This document shows, one piece after another, positions 1-8,635 of a DNA stretch of 64,000 nt (its first letter is position 1; every line of letters begins with the position of its first letter). This DNA is from Klenkia sp. PcliD-1-E (lineage in GTDB: Bacteria; Actinomycetota; Actinomycetes; Mycobacteriales; Geodermatophilaceae): NCBI RefSeq assembly GCF_024124375.1, contig NZ_JAMXRZ010000005.1, positions 1-64,000 on the forward strand, in the 5' to 3' direction. Made by a program: the position numbers and the translations under genes. The notes under the pieces were generated by a model. That model worked only from the letters and a program-made list of their open reading frames with translations. It made no database searches and was not told where the DNA came from.

Positions 1-265
1 GCAGGCCGCGGTCGGCGGTCACCACCACCAGCGGGGGGCCCAGCCGCTGCGCCTCGGCGGCCAGGGCGTCGTCGCCGCTGCCGGCCGCGCGGACCAGCCG
101 GACGCCGGGCACCTCCGGGACATCGCGCGCCCGGCCCTCCACCACCGCGACCACGTCCAGGGGCAGCGTCGCGAGCCGGGTCAGCAGCCTGCTGGTCGCG
201 CCGGCCCGGTCCCGCCACCAGCCGTCGGGCCGGGACCCGACGACGTTGGCGACGTCGACCAGCAC
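1..265 (-). CDS. NYN/PIN-like conserved protein, partial (C-terminus outside window)
   Basis: The reading frame starts at a GTG and runs off the left edge, so only about 88 N-terminal residues are visible. It opens VLVDVANVVGSRPDGWW, followed by WRDRAGA and a hydrophobic beta strand LDVVAVVEGRA. An acidic residue at the end of the first strand (VLVDVAN) and a further strand LVVVTADRGL fit the Rossmann-like core of NYN/PIN nucleases. Actinobacterial proteins with this start are commonly annotated as NTP pyrophosphohydrolase, a label I cannot verify. It begins 7 bases after the stop of the siderophore-interacting gene and is probably co-transcribed with it. Function is not assigned. Confidence 0.6.
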   Translation of the reverse strand, partial: MLVDVANVVGSRPDGWWRDRAGATSRLLTRLATLPLDVVAVVEGRARDVPEVPGVRLVRAAGSGDDALAAEAQRLGPPLVVVTADRGL

Positions 266-272
266 CGGCGGC

Positions 273-1208
273 TCAGCCGCGGGACCCGACCTTCCAGTAG
301 CCCATGAACGCCACCGCGTCACGGGGGACGCCCAGGTCGCGGACCAGCCGGCGGCGCAGGCCCTTCACCATCCCGGCCTCGCCGGCCAACCAGGCGTAGC
401 ACCCGGTGTGCGCCCCGGTCTCGGGCACCTCCCAGAGGATGCCCTCCTCGACCGGCTCACCCGGGTCGGCGCCGGGGACGTCGCGCGCGATGCCCAGCTC
501 GCGCAGCGCGGTGTGCACGGCGGGCTCCAGCAGCTCGCCACGAGCCCGGGACCCGCGGGCCAGCCAGCGGACGTCGACCCCGGGCGGCAGGCGCAGGGCC
601 AGGAAGTCCCCGACCTCGGGCACCTCCAGCACCGCCACCACCCGCGGGCCCGGGACCAGCGACTCCAGGACCGCGGCGATCGCGGGGACGGCCGTCTCGT
701 CGCCGGCGAGGAAGAGGGTGTCCGCGTCCGTCGGCGGGGCCCACTCCACCCCCCACATCCGGCCCGACCCCGGCCGGTCGGGACCCAGCAGCACCATCGG
801 GTCACCGGGCTGCGCGGCCGCCGCCCACAGCGCCGCGGGGCCGGCGTCGGGGGCGGCCGTGCCGTCGGGGCGGATGCCGTGCAGCACCACGTCGACGTCC
901 ATCTCGGCGACCTCGGGGCGCAGTGCGCGGACGGTGTAGGTGCGCATGTGCGGCCGGGCCCCGTCGGGCATCGCGCACCAGGCGGCGTACCAGTCGGGCC
1001 CGGCGACCGAGAGCAGCTCGGTGACGGGCGCCCCGTCGTCCGGGATGAGGAGCTTGAACCGCTGGTCGTCCCCGCCGGCACCGAACAGGTGCAGGTCGGG
1101 GCCGGTGAAGGTCAGCCGCAGGAAGCCCGGCGAGAGCCGCTCGGTCCGCGCGACGGTGGTCTCGAAGAACCGGTACGTCGGCTGCAGGGTCTCGGTGGCG
1201 GTGCTCAT
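273..1208 (-). CDS. Siderophore-interacting protein (FAD-dependent ferric-siderophore reductase)
   Basis: A 311-residue SIP/ViuB-family flavoprotein, expected to reduce ferric siderophores in the cytoplasm and release iron. The N-terminal half is the FAD-binding barrel, with DQRFKLLIP and the RTYTVR stretch (R-x-Y-T flavin-binding pattern). The C-terminal half is the NAD(P)H-binding-like SIP domain, with FLAGDETAVPAI and the usual terminal block FMGYWKVGSRG. Length matches the family (about 250-320). I chose the ATG starting MSTATETLQPTYRF because the frame upstream of it is low-complexity and crosses the iron box. That palindrome lies about 35 bases before this ATG, so the gene is probably repressed by IdeR/DtxR-Fe(II) in iron-replete cells. 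Confidence 0.93.
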   Translation of the reverse strand: MSTATETLQPTYRFFETTVARTERLSPGFLRLTFTGPDLHLFGAGGDDQRFKLLIPDDGAPVTELLSVAGPDWYAAWCAMPDGARPHMRTYTVRALRPEVAEMDVDVVLHGIRPDGTAAPDAGPAALWAAAAQPGDPMVLLGPDRPGSGRMWGVEWAPPTDADTLFLAGDETAVPAIAAVLESLVPGPRVVAVLEVPEVGDFLALRLPPGVDVRWLARGSRARGELLEPAVHTALRELGIARDVPGADPGEPVEEGILWEVPETGAHTGCYAWLAGEAGMVKGLRRRLVRDLGVPRDAVAFMGYWKVGSRG

Positions 1209-1242
1209 GCGCGCTCCCGGGTCGGCGGTTCGTGGAGGGTGC

Positions 1243-1266
1243 ACAGGTGAGGCTAGCCTCACCTGT
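1243..1266. promoter_or_regulatory. IdeR/DtxR-type iron box (perfect 24-bp palindrome)
   Basis: The 24 bases form a perfect inverted repeat centred between 1254 and 1255, with core GAGGCTAGCCTC. The central AGGCTAGCCT resembles the DtxR/IdeR consensus half-site arrangement (TTAGG-TTAGCC-TAACCT type). The outer arms are GC-richer than the consensus, as expected in this base composition. It sits about 35 bases upstream of the ATG of the siderophore-interacting protein. Iron-dependent repression is inferred from site and target together. Confidence 0.8.
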
Positions 1267-1472
1267 CGCGCGAGGGAACCGTGGGAGCCGGTCGACCGAA
1301 CCGGTCGGGCCGTCCGGCCCGAACCCGTGGTGAGCCGCCACCCTCCGGGCACGGCGGCTGGACCTCTGTGGGAGGTCCGACGGTCGACGGCCGGGAGGTC
1401 TCTCCCCCGGTCGCCGACCGTCCCCGCCCCGGAGCGGGCGGCCCCTGACCCCGGCCGCCGTTCCGCGGGTGG

Positions 1473-1640
1473 TCAGGCCTGCGCGGACACCCCGGCGGCG
1501 GCCTCGTGGCGCCGCTGCTGGGCCCGGCGGAGCGCCACCCGCTCGGCCAGGCCGCGGGGCACCCGGGTCGACCAGCTCTCGTGGGCCTCGGCCGCCAGTT
1601 GACGGGCGGCGACCACCGACGCCGGCTCGTGCACGACCAT
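1473..1640 (-). CDS. Small hypothetical protein, 55 aa
   Basis: A short frame starting with ATG, preceded by a strong ribosome site (AGGAGGTCC ending about 3 bases before the ATG). The product is MVVHEPASVVAARQLAAEAHE followed by a basic helix rich in R, A and Q that ends VSAQA. No signal peptide, membrane segment or recognised domain is visible; it is likely a single long amphipathic helix. It is divergent from the LacI gene and shares a 157-base promoter region with it, so it may be that regulator's target. The good ribosome site and codon pattern are the reasons for calling it. Confidence 0.5.
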   Translation of the reverse strand: MVVHEPASVVAARQLAAEAHESWSTRVPRGLAERVALRRAQQRRHEAAAGVSAQA

Positions 1641-1797
1641 CCTGGACCTCCTGCCCGGTGCGGCGCATCCCCCGTGTCGCCGAACCGCACCGTCACCGTA
1701 TCGGTACCGACCGTGCGGGCACCAGGGGTTCCTGCGCGCCCCGTGCGCCGACGGGACGACCTGGCCGCTGCCGCACCGACCAGGGAGGATGGGCACC

Positions 1798-2814
1798 GTG
1801 CCGGTCACCCTCACCACCGTCGCCCGCCGCGCCGGGGTCAGCACCAGCACCGCCAGCCGGGCCCTCACCGGCCACCCGTCGGTGCTGCCGCACACCCGCC
1901 AGCGCGTCGAGGCGGCAGCCGCCGAGCTGCACTACCACCCGAACCGCATCGCCACCGCGCTGCGCACCCGCCGCTCCGGCCTGCTCGGCCTGGTGGTCAA
2001 CAACCTGCGCAACGCCACCTTCCACGTCATCGCCGAGACGCTGCAGGCCCGCGCGGCCGCGCACGGCCTGCAGGTGCTGGTCTGCACCACCGGCGGGGAC
2101 CCAGCCCGCGAGGCCGCCTTCCTCGACACCGTCCGCGCCCAGGGCCTGGACGGCGTGGTGGTGGCCGGGTCCGGTGCCAACGGCGAGCTGGTCAACACCC
2201 TGGTCGCCGAGGGCCGCGCCGTGGTCACGATGAACCGCGAGGTGGGCGGCGCCCACGCGCCGTCGGTGATGAGCGACTACGCCACCGCCGCCCGGCTGGC
2301 CGCCGAGCACCTGCTCGCGCTGGGCCACACCCGCATCGGCGCGGTCGAGGGACCGCCGGAGGTGACGTCGGGGCGGCTGCACCACGCCGGGTTCGTCGCC
2401 GCCATGGACGCCGCCGGGGTCCTGCTGGACCCCACGCTGGTCCGCCGCGGCCCGTTCCGCGCCGGTTTCGGCCGGGACGCCGCCCGCGAGCTGCTGGACC
2501 TGCCCGAGCCCCCGACGGCGCTGCTGGTGAGCAACCACGAGGCCTCGTTCGGGGTGCTGGCCGAGCTCTCCCGCCGCGCGGTCGCCGTGCCCGGCCAGCT
2601 GTCGGTGGTGTGCACCGAGGACGAACCGTTCTGGGAGTTCTGGACCCCGCCGCTGACCGTCGTCGACAACCGGGCCGCGGTGCTCGGCGAGCGGGCCGCG
2701 GACCTGCTGCTCGCCCAGCTCGACGAGGACGCCGGTCGACCGGAGCCGGCCGCCGAGCAGGTGGCCCCCGAGCTGGTGCTGCGGGGCTCGACCGCCCCGC
2801 CGCCGGTCAGCTGA
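1798..2814 (+). CDS. LacI-family transcriptional regulator
   Basis: About 338 residues. The N-terminal helix-turn-helix TLTTVARRAGVSTSTASRAL is the LacI pattern, followed by the hinge region and a periplasmic-binding-protein-like effector domain (VNNLRNATFHVIAETL near residue 65, then the inducer-binding core). The GTG at 1798 is preferred over the ATG at 1789 because GGGAGG ends one base before that ATG but sits at good spacing for the GTG. A short palindrome TCGGTACCGA lies at 1701-1710 in the divergent promoter and might be its operator. The ligand is unknown, probably a sugar or sugar-like molecule. The end overlaps the convergent thiolase gene by 8 bases. Confidence 0.9.
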   Translation: MPVTLTTVARRAGVSTSTASRALTGHPSVLPHTRQRVEAAAAELHYHPNRIATALRTRRSGLLGLVVNNLRNATFHVIAETLQARAAAHGLQVLVCTTGGDPAREAAFLDTVRAQGLDGVVVAGSGANGELVNTLVAEGRAVVTMNREVGGAHAPSVMSDYATAARLAAEHLLALGHTRIGAVEGPPEVTSGRLHHAGFVAAMDAAGVLLDPTLVRRGPFRAGFGRDAARELLDLPEPPTALLVSNHEASFGVLAELSRRAVAVPGQLSVVCTEDEPFWEFWTPPLTVVDNRAAVLGERAADLLLAQLDEDAGRPEPAAEQVAPELVLRGSTAPPPVS

Positions 2815-4039
2815 CCCGCTCGAAGACCGCAGCCAGCCCCTGGCCGCCGCCGATGCACATCGTCTCCAGCCCGTAGCGGCCCTCCCGGCGGCGCAGCTCG
2901 TGCGCCAGGGTGGCCAGGATGCGGGCGCCGGTGGCGCCGACCGGGTGGCCGAGGGAGATCCCGGACCCGTTGACGTTGACCCGCTCCCGGTCGGCCTCGC
3001 CCAGCTGCCCCGACGACTCCCAGGCCGCCAGGCAGGCCAGCACCTGGCTGGCGAAGGCCTCGTTGAGCTCGATGAGGTCCATGTCGGCCAGCGTCAGACC
3101 GGTGCGGGCCAGCGCGGCGGCGACGGCGGGCACCGGGCCGATGCCCATGGTCTCGGGGTCCACGCCGGCGACGGCCCAGCCGCGCAGCGACAGGAAGGGG
3201 TCCCAGCCGCGGCGGTCGGCCTCGGTGCGGGTGGTGACCAGGCACATCGCGGCGCCGTCGTTCTGGCCGGACGCGTTGCCGGCGGTGACCGTGGCGGCGG
3301 GGTCGACGGCGGCCATCACCGGGCGCAGCGCGGCCAGGTCCGCCATGGTCGTGCCCGGCCGGGGGTGCTCGTCCTCGGTGACGACCCGGGCGGGGGCCTT
3401 CCGGGTACCGGGCACCTCGACGCCGACCACCTCGTCGGCGAACCGGCCCTCGGCGATCGCCGCGCCGGCCCGCTGCTGCGAGCGCAGCGCCCAGGCGTCC
3501 TGCGACAGCCGGTCGACGTCGTGCTCGCGGCGCACGTTCTCGGCGGTCTCCAGCATGCCGCCGGGCACCGGGTGGTGGATGCCGCCGGCGGTCTCCCGCG
3601 CCCGGGCGAGCCGGTCGTGCAGCATGGTGCCGTCGCCGCGGACGCCGGTGCGCAGACCCAGCGCGTAGTGCTCGACCTGGCTCATCGACTCCACGCCGCC
3701 GGCCACCACCGTCGTCGCCGCGCCGGTGGCGACCTGCATGCACGCGTAGAGCACGGCCTGCAGGCCCGACCCGCAGCGCCGGTCGACCTGCAGCCCGGGG
3801 ACGCCGGTGCCCAGGCCCGCGTCCAGCGCCGCGATGCGGCCGATCGCCGGGGCCTCGCCGTTGGGGTAGCACTGCCCGAGCACCACGTCGTCGACGTCGC
3901 CCTCGGCCAGACCGTTCCGGGCGACCAGCTCCCGCAGGACGGTGGCCGCGAGCGAGGCGGCGGTGAGGCCGGCGAACACGCCGCCGAAGCGGCCGACCGG
4001 GGTGCGCAGGGGCGAGCAGACGACGACGTCGGTGTCCAT
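2807..4039 (-). CDS. Thiolase (acetyl-CoA C-acyltransferase)
   Basis: A 410-residue thiolase that condenses or cleaves acyl-CoA with CoA in beta-oxidation or acetoacetyl-CoA metabolism. The catalytic set is intact: nucleophilic Cys89 in DRRCGSGLQAV, His365 in GISLGHPVGATG and the second Cys395 in ETMCIGGGQG. The start MDTDVVVCSPLRTPVGRFGG is the usual thiolase N-terminus and gives the normal family length. No 3-hydroxyacyl-CoA dehydrogenase or hydratase lies beside it; the nearest enoyl-CoA hydratase is at 20.7 kb. The exact substrate (short or medium chain) cannot be told from sequence. Confidence 0.93.
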   Translation of the reverse strand: MDTDVVVCSPLRTPVGRFGGVFAGLTAASLAATVLRELVARNGLAEGDVDDVVLGQCYPNGEAPAIGRIAALDAGLGTGVPGLQVDRRCGSGLQAVLYACMQVATGAATTVVAGGVESMSQVEHYALGLRTGVRGDGTMLHDRLARARETAGGIHHPVPGGMLETAENVRREHDVDRLSQDAWALRSQQRAGAAIAEGRFADEVVGVEVPGTRKAPARVVTEDEHPRPGTTMADLAALRPVMAAVDPAATVTAGNASGQNDGAAMCLVTTRTEADRRGWDPFLSLRGWAVAGVDPETMGIGPVPAVAAALARTGLTLADMDLIELNEAFASQVLACLAAWESSGQLGEADRERVNVNGSGISLGHPVGATGARILATLAHELRRREGRYGLETMCIGGGQGLAAVFERVS

Positions 4040-4056
4040 GCCTCGACCCTGCCACC

Positions 4057-4389
4057 TCACGCCGCGACGAGGCAGAGCACCTCGTCCGGGGTGGCCGACA
4101 GGCCGCCGGCGGAGTAGCTGGCCGTGGAGCGCGGGAAGACGCCCGCGCAGACGGGTTGGGACTGCAGCGGCGGGACGTCGTCGAGCACCCCGATGACCCG
4201 GAAGGCGGCAGCCGGGTCGCCGCAGTCCACCACCACGACGGTCTGGTCGGGGCCGGCCGCGACGCAGTCCCCCACCCCGGGCGAGCGGCCACCCCGCACC
4301 AGCAGCACCCCGACCACGACGAGCACGACGGCGACCGCGGCGAGCACGACGCGGGCACGCAGCACCCCGCCGACGGTAGGCGAGGTCAC
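4057..4389 (-). CDS. Small membrane-anchored protein with paired-Cys domain
   Basis: About 110 residues with one N-terminal membrane segment (VVLAAVAVVLVVVGVLLVRG), then an outside domain with GDCVAAG, VVVVDCGDPAAAFRVIG, QPVCAGVF and EVLCLVAA. Four cysteines in this spacing (GDC...VDC...C...C) probably form two disulfides. The same pattern recurs in the gene at 9918-10604, where a Pro/Gln/Gly-rich region precedes the membrane segment. The fold resembles the short septum-formation/LppU-like modules of actinobacteria, but I do not assign a role. The start is uncertain: a GTG is used here, and a TTG lies 27 bases upstream. It begins 17 bases beyond the thiolase start, so an operon is possible. 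Confidence 0.55.
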   Translation of the reverse strand: MTSPTVGGVLRARVVLAAVAVVLVVVGVLLVRGGRSPGVGDCVAAGPDQTVVVVDCGDPAAAFRVIGVLDDVPPLQSQPVCAGVFPRSTASYSAGGLSATPDEVLCLVAA

Positions 4390-4478
4390 CGGTTGAGGAC
4401 GGCCCGCCCCGGGCAAGGGCGTCCTGGTCGTTCAGCCACCAGCGGCCCGTCTGAGCAGACCACGACCACGGAGGCCTC

Positions 4479-5372
4479 GTGCCCGACCAGTACACCTTCA
4501 CCAACCCCGTCGACCAGTACCGCACCGACGGCTACCCCGAGCAGGGCATCGCCGAGCCGGGCCTGGAGTCGCAGCTGGAGGTCCGCGCCGACCACGGCGA
4601 GGACACCTACCGCGGCACCGGGCGGCTGACCGGCCGCAAGGCGCTGGTCACCGGTGCCGACTCCGGCATCGGCCGCGCCGCCGCCATCGCCTACGCCCGC
4701 GAGGGCGCCGACGTCGTCCTGGCCTACCTGCCCGAGGAGCAGTCCGACGCCGAGGCCGTCGCGCGGCTGGTCGAGGACGCCGGCCGCCGGGCCGTGCTCG
4801 CCCCCGTCGACCTGTCGGTGGAGAGCGAGGCACGGCAGCTGGTGCGCACCGCCGTCGAGGAGCTCGGCGGCCTGGACGCGATCGTGCTGGTCGCCGGCAA
4901 GCAGACCTGGGTCGACGACCTCGCCGACCTGACCAGCGAGCAGTTCGACGCCACCTTCAAGACCAACGTCTACTCGGTGTTCTGGGTGGTCCAGGAGGCC
5001 CTCCCGCACCTGCCCGCCGGTTCGACGATCGTCACGACGTCCTCGATCCAGGCCTACTCCCCCGCCCCCGGGCTGGTCGACTACGCCACCACCAAGGCCG
5101 CCATCAACACGATCTCCAAGGCCCTGGCCCAGCAGCTCGCGCCGAAGGGCATCCGGGTCAACGTGGTCGCCCCCGGCCCGTTCTGGACGCCGCTGCAGGC
5201 CTCCGGTGGGCAGCCGCCGGAGAACCTGCCCGAGTTCGGCAAGGAGACCCCGCTCGGCCGCGCCGGGCAGCCCGCCGAGCTGGCCGGCGCCTACGTCTAC
5301 CTCGCCTCGGCCGAGTCGGGCTACACCATCGGCGAGACGCTGAACGTGAACGGGGGCATGCCCACCCCGTGA
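4479..5372 (+). CDS. SDR-family oxidoreductase (YghA / glucose-ribitol dehydrogenase type)
   Basis: A 297-residue long-N-terminus SDR. The first 50 residues ([14 protein letters not shown], then [11 protein letters not shown]) are the extension typical of the YghA/general-stress-protein-39 subgroup. The NAD(P)-binding motif is [12 protein letters not shown] and the active site shows YATTK (Tyr-x3-Lys). The C-terminus [17 protein letters not shown] is canonical. It likely reduces or oxidises an aldose or polyol-type substrate. A CGGAGG-like ribosome site precedes the GTG. It overlaps the GH15 gene by 4 bases, so the two are translationally coupled, which hints at trehalose or glucose metabolism or stress use. 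Confidence 0.9.
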   Translation: MPDQYTFTNPVDQYRTDGYPEQGIAEPGLESQLEVRADHGEDTYRGTGRLTGRKALVTGADSGIGRAAAIAYAREGADVVLAYLPEEQSDAEAVARLVEDAGRRAVLAPVDLSVESEARQLVRTAVEELGGLDAIVLVAGKQTWVDDLADLTSEQFDATFKTNVYSVFWVVQEALPHLPAGSTIVTTSSIQAYSPAPGLVDYATTKAAINTISKALAQQLAPKGIRVNVVAPGPFWTPLQASGGQPPENLPEFGKETPLGRAGQPAELAGAYVYLASAESGYTIGETLNVNGGMPTP

Positions 5373-7207
5373 GCACGAACCTGGGGGCCGCCCCGGCGCA
5401 GCTGCGCTGGGGCGCCACCGGCCCCGGGCCGGTGGACGAGCGCGACGAGGACGGCTACGCCGACCTGCGCACCTACGCCGCGATCGGCGACGGCCGCGCG
5501 CTGGCGCTGGTCGCCCGCGACGGCAGCATCGACTGGCTGCCCCTGCCGGCGATCGACGCCCCGCCGGTGTTCGGTGCGCTGCTGGACGCCGAGCGCGGCG
5601 GCTGCATCGAGCTGCGCCCGGTCGAGGAGTTCACCTGCGAGCGGGCGTACGTGCCCGGCACCAACGTGCTCACCACGACGTTCTCCACGGCCTCGGGCAG
5701 CGTGCGGGTCACCGACGCGCTCAACACCGGCGTGGCCGGGCGGCTGCCCTGGTCCGAGCTCGCCCGCCGGGTCGAGGGCCTGAGCGGCACGGTGCGGATG
5801 CGGGCCGCCGTCCGGCCGGGGACCTGTCTGGGGACCGCGTCGCCCTGGGTCGAGGAGACGGTGCACGGCGTGGTGCTGCGCGACGACGGCCTGACCATGG
5901 CGGTGCGCACCCTCGGCGAGGACCGCGTGGTCACCGGCGACCAGCGGATCGACGTCGAGTACACCGCCACCCCCGGCTCCCGCGCGCTGCTGGGCCTGGT
6001 CGCCACCGAGCGCGAGCCGTTGTTCCTGCCCGCCCCCGAGATGGTGGACGCCGGTATCGACCGGACCGTCCGCAACTGGGCCGCCTGGGGCGAGGAGTTC
6101 CGCTGGGAGGGCGAGTTCGACCGGTCGGTGCGGCGCAGCGCGCTGGCGATGAAGCTGCTCATCCACGCCCCCAGCGGGTCGATGGCGGCCGCCGGCACCA
6201 CCTCGCTGCCCGAGGACCTCTCCGGGGGCAAGAACTGGGACTACCGGTTCGCCTGGGTGCGCGACTCCGCCTACGCCCTCACCGCGCTGTTCCGGTTCGG
6301 GCTGCGCGAGGAGACCCACGAGGCGATGAGCTGGCTGCTGGGCACCATCCGCCGGCACGGCCCGGAGCCGCGGGTCTGCTACACGCTGGAGGGCGAGCTG
6401 ACCGACGGCGTGCACGAGCCCGACGTCCCCGGCTGGCGCGGCATCGGCCCGGTGCAGGCGGGCAACGCCGCGGCGCAGCAGCTGCAGCTCGGGGTCTACG
6501 GCGATCTGTTCTCCATCGTGTCCCTCTACGTCGAGCACGGCAACGTGCTCGACGCCGACACCGGCCGGTCCCTGGCCGCCATCGCCGACACCGCCTGCGA
6601 CCGCTGGCAGCAGAAGGACTCCGGCATGTGGGAGCTGCACGACCTGCAGCACTTCACGACGTCCAAGCTGGGCTGCTGGCAGGCGCTGACCAAGGCCGTG
6701 CAGCTGGCCGAGGCCGGTCAGATCCCCGGCGACCCGTCCCGGTGGCGGGCCGAGGCCGGCCGCATCCGGGCCTGGGTCGAGGAGCACGCCTGGGACGACG
6801 ACCGCGGCGCCTACCTCATGCACCCCGGCAGCGACGCCCTGGACTGCTCGATCCTGCTGCACGCGATCAGCGGGTTCGACCGCGGCGAGCGGATGAGCTC
6901 CACCCTCGACGCGCTGCGCCGCGAGCTCGGCGTCGGCCCCCACCTGTACCGCTACACGGGGATGGACCGCGAGGAGGGCGTGTTCCTGGGCTGCTCGTAC
7001 TGGATGGTGTCGGCGCTGCAGCTGTGCGGGCGGGGCAGCGAGGCGCGCATGCTGATGCAGGAGCTGGAGGACGGGACGGCCAACGACGTCGGCATGCTGG
7101 CGGAGATGCTGGACCCGGCCGACGGGGCGTTCCTGGGCAACCTGCCGCAGGCGCTGTCCCACCTGGCGCTGGTCAACGCAGCCATCACGCTGGAGGAGCA
7201 CTCCTGA
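5369..7207 (+). CDS. Glycoside hydrolase family 15 (trehalase/glucoamylase-like)
   Basis: 612 residues, the usual length for actinobacterial GH15 trehalase-like enzymes. The N-terminal beta domain begins with [20 protein letters not shown]. The (alpha/alpha)6 catalytic barrel shows [57 protein letters not shown] and a C-terminal [18 protein letters not shown]. The Glu in GMWEL is the expected general acid. No signal peptide, so it acts in the cytoplasm, most simply on trehalose or another alpha-glucoside. It sits between the SDR and the FAD-linked oxidase with 4-base and 1-base overlaps, a three-gene translationally coupled operon. Confidence 0.9.
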   Translation: MSTNLGAAPAQLRWGATGPGPVDERDEDGYADLRTYAAIGDGRALALVARDGSIDWLPLPAIDAPPVFGALLDAERGGCIELRPVEEFTCERAYVPGTNVLTTTFSTASGSVRVTDALNTGVAGRLPWSELARRVEGLSGTVRMRAAVRPGTCLGTASPWVEETVHGVVLRDDGLTMAVRTLGEDRVVTGDQRIDVEYTATPGSRALLGLVATEREPLFLPAPEMVDAGIDRTVRNWAAWGEEFRWEGEFDRSVRRSALAMKLLIHAPSGSMAAAGTTSLPEDLSGGKNWDYRFAWVRDSAYALTALFRFGLREETHEAMSWLLGTIRRHGPEPRVCYTLEGELTDGVHEPDVPGWRGIGPVQAGNAAAQQLQLGVYGDLFSIVSLYVEHGNVLDADTGRSLAAIADTACDRWQQKDSGMWELHDLQHFTTSKLGCWQALTKAVQLAEAGQIPGDPSRWRAEAGRIRAWVEEHAWDDDRGAYLMHPGSDALDCSILLHAISGFDRGERMSSTLDALRRELGVGPHLYRYTGMDREEGVFLGCSYWMVSALQLCGRGSEARMLMQELEDGTANDVGMLAEMLDPADGAFLGNLPQALSHLALVNAAITLEEHS

Positions 7208-8586
7208 TGACCCTCACCACCGGTGTCGTCGACACCCTCCGGGACGCCGTCCCCGCCGACCGGTTGGTCACCGACCCCGACGTCCTGGCCTCCTACGCCC
7301 ACGACGAGGCCGAGTGGGCACCGTGGGAGCTGCCCGCCGCCGTCGTCCGCGCCCGCACGGCGCAGGAGGTGCAGGCCGTCGTCCGGGCCTGCATCGAGCA
7401 CCGGGTGCCGGTCATCGCGCGCGGTGCCGGCACCGGCCTGTCCGGCGGGGCGAACGCCGTCGCCGGCGCCGTGGTGGTCTCCCTGGAGGCCATGGACGCC
7501 GTGCTGGAGGTCGACGAGCTGGAGCGGTTCGCCGTCGTGCAGCCCGGCGTGGTCAACGACGACCTGCGGGCCCGGGTCGCCGAGCACGGGCTCTGGTACC
7601 CCCCGGACCCGGCGTCCTCGCCCTGGTCGACGATCGGCGGCAACGTGGCCACCAACGCCGGCGGCGTGTGCTGCGTGAAGTACGGCGTCACCCGCGACTA
7701 CGTGATCGGCCTGCAGGTCGTCACCGGCACCGGCGAGCTGGTCCGGCTGGGCCGGCGCACCGCCAAGGGCGTGGCCGGCTACGACCTGACCGGCCTCCTG
7801 GTGGGCAGCGAGGGCACGCTGGGCATCGTCACCGAGGTCACCGTCAAGCTGCGGCCGCTGCGCGACCCCGAGCGCACCGTGGCCGGCTACTTCGACTCCG
7901 TCGTCGCCGCCGGCGAGGCGGTCACCGCCGTCGCCGCCGCGGGGCTGACGCCCTCAGCCCTGGAGCTGGTGGACCGGCACTGCCTGGCCGCCGTCGACGC
8001 GTGGAAGAACATGGGCCTGTCCGCCGACGCCGAGGTCGTGCTGCTGGGCCGGGTCGACACCCCCGGGGCCGCCGGCGACGCCGAGGCCGAGCAGTTGCTG
8101 GCCGCCTTCGAGGCCGGCGGCGCGTCGTGGGCCGCGGTGAGCACGGACGCCGAGGAGGCCGACGCGCTGTTCGCCGCCCGCCGGCTGGCCTACCCCGCCC
8201 TGGAGCGGCTGGGCCCCCTGCTGACCGAGGACGTCTGCGTGCCGAAGGCCGCCGTCCCCACCATGCTGGCCCGGATCGAGGCCATCGGCGCCGCGCACGA
8301 CGTGCGGATCGCCAACATCGCGCACGCCGGCGACGGCAACCTGCACCCGCTGCTCTCGACCCCGGCCGGGGACGACGCCGCCCGGGAGCGCGCGCTGCTG
8401 GCCTTCCACGAGATCATCGCCGCGGCGCTGGAGCTCGGCGGGACGGTCACCGGCGAGCACGGCGTGGGTCTGCTCAAGCGCGACGGCCTGGCGGCCGAGG
8501 TCTCCCCGGCGGTCCTGGACATGCACCGCGCGGTCAAGGCCGCGCTCGACCCGCACGGCATCCTCAACCCCGGCAAGGTCGTCTGA
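7207..8586 (+). CDS. FAD-linked oxidase (GlcD / D-lactate dehydrogenase type)
   Basis: 459 residues of the vanillyl-alcohol-oxidase/GlcD superfamily. The FAD-binding domain has VIARGAGTGLSGGANAV and PPDPASSPWSTIGGNVATNAGG. The C-terminal FAD-oxidase domain carries ANIAHAGDGNLHPLL and GEHGVGLLKRDGL and ends with the standard HGILNPGKVV. It should oxidise a 2-hydroxy acid such as glycolate or D-lactate. The iron-sulfur partner GlcF is not encoded next to it, so it may be a stand-alone dehydrogenase. Its ATG overlaps the last base of the GH15 stop (TGATG). Substrate is inferred only at superfamily level. Confidence 0.9.
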   Translation: MTLTTGVVDTLRDAVPADRLVTDPDVLASYAHDEAEWAPWELPAAVVRARTAQEVQAVVRACIEHRVPVIARGAGTGLSGGANAVAGAVVVSLEAMDAVLEVDELERFAVVQPGVVNDDLRARVAEHGLWYPPDPASSPWSTIGGNVATNAGGVCCVKYGVTRDYVIGLQVVTGTGELVRLGRRTAKGVAGYDLTGLLVGSEGTLGIVTEVTVKLRPLRDPERTVAGYFDSVVAAGEAVTAVAAAGLTPSALELVDRHCLAAVDAWKNMGLSADAEVVLLGRVDTPGAAGDAEAEQLLAAFEAGGASWAAVSTDAEEADALFAARRLAYPALERLGPLLTEDVCVPKAAVPTMLARIEAIGAAHDVRIANIAHAGDGNLHPLLSTPAGDDAARERALLAFHEIIAAALELGGTVTGEHGVGLLKRDGLAAEVSPAVLDMHRAVKAALDPHGILNPGKVV

Positions 8587-8635
8587 CCAGCACTACCCGG
8601 GGTTACCGGGGCCGCCTCCCGGGCACGAGGGTCGC

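Noticed and set aside
1701-1710. TCGGTACCGA palindrome as a firm LacI operator
   Set aside because: Only 10 bases and expected by chance in this composition; mentioned with the LacI gene but not called as a site.
5321-7201. Long open frame on the minus strand opposite the GH15 gene
   Set aside because: Its translation is a Gln/Val/His/Arg-rich low-complexity sequence typical of antisense frames in very GC-rich genes, and the plus-strand frame has full GH15 motifs. The same applies to long antisense frames opposite the monooxygenase, HyuA and M20 genes.
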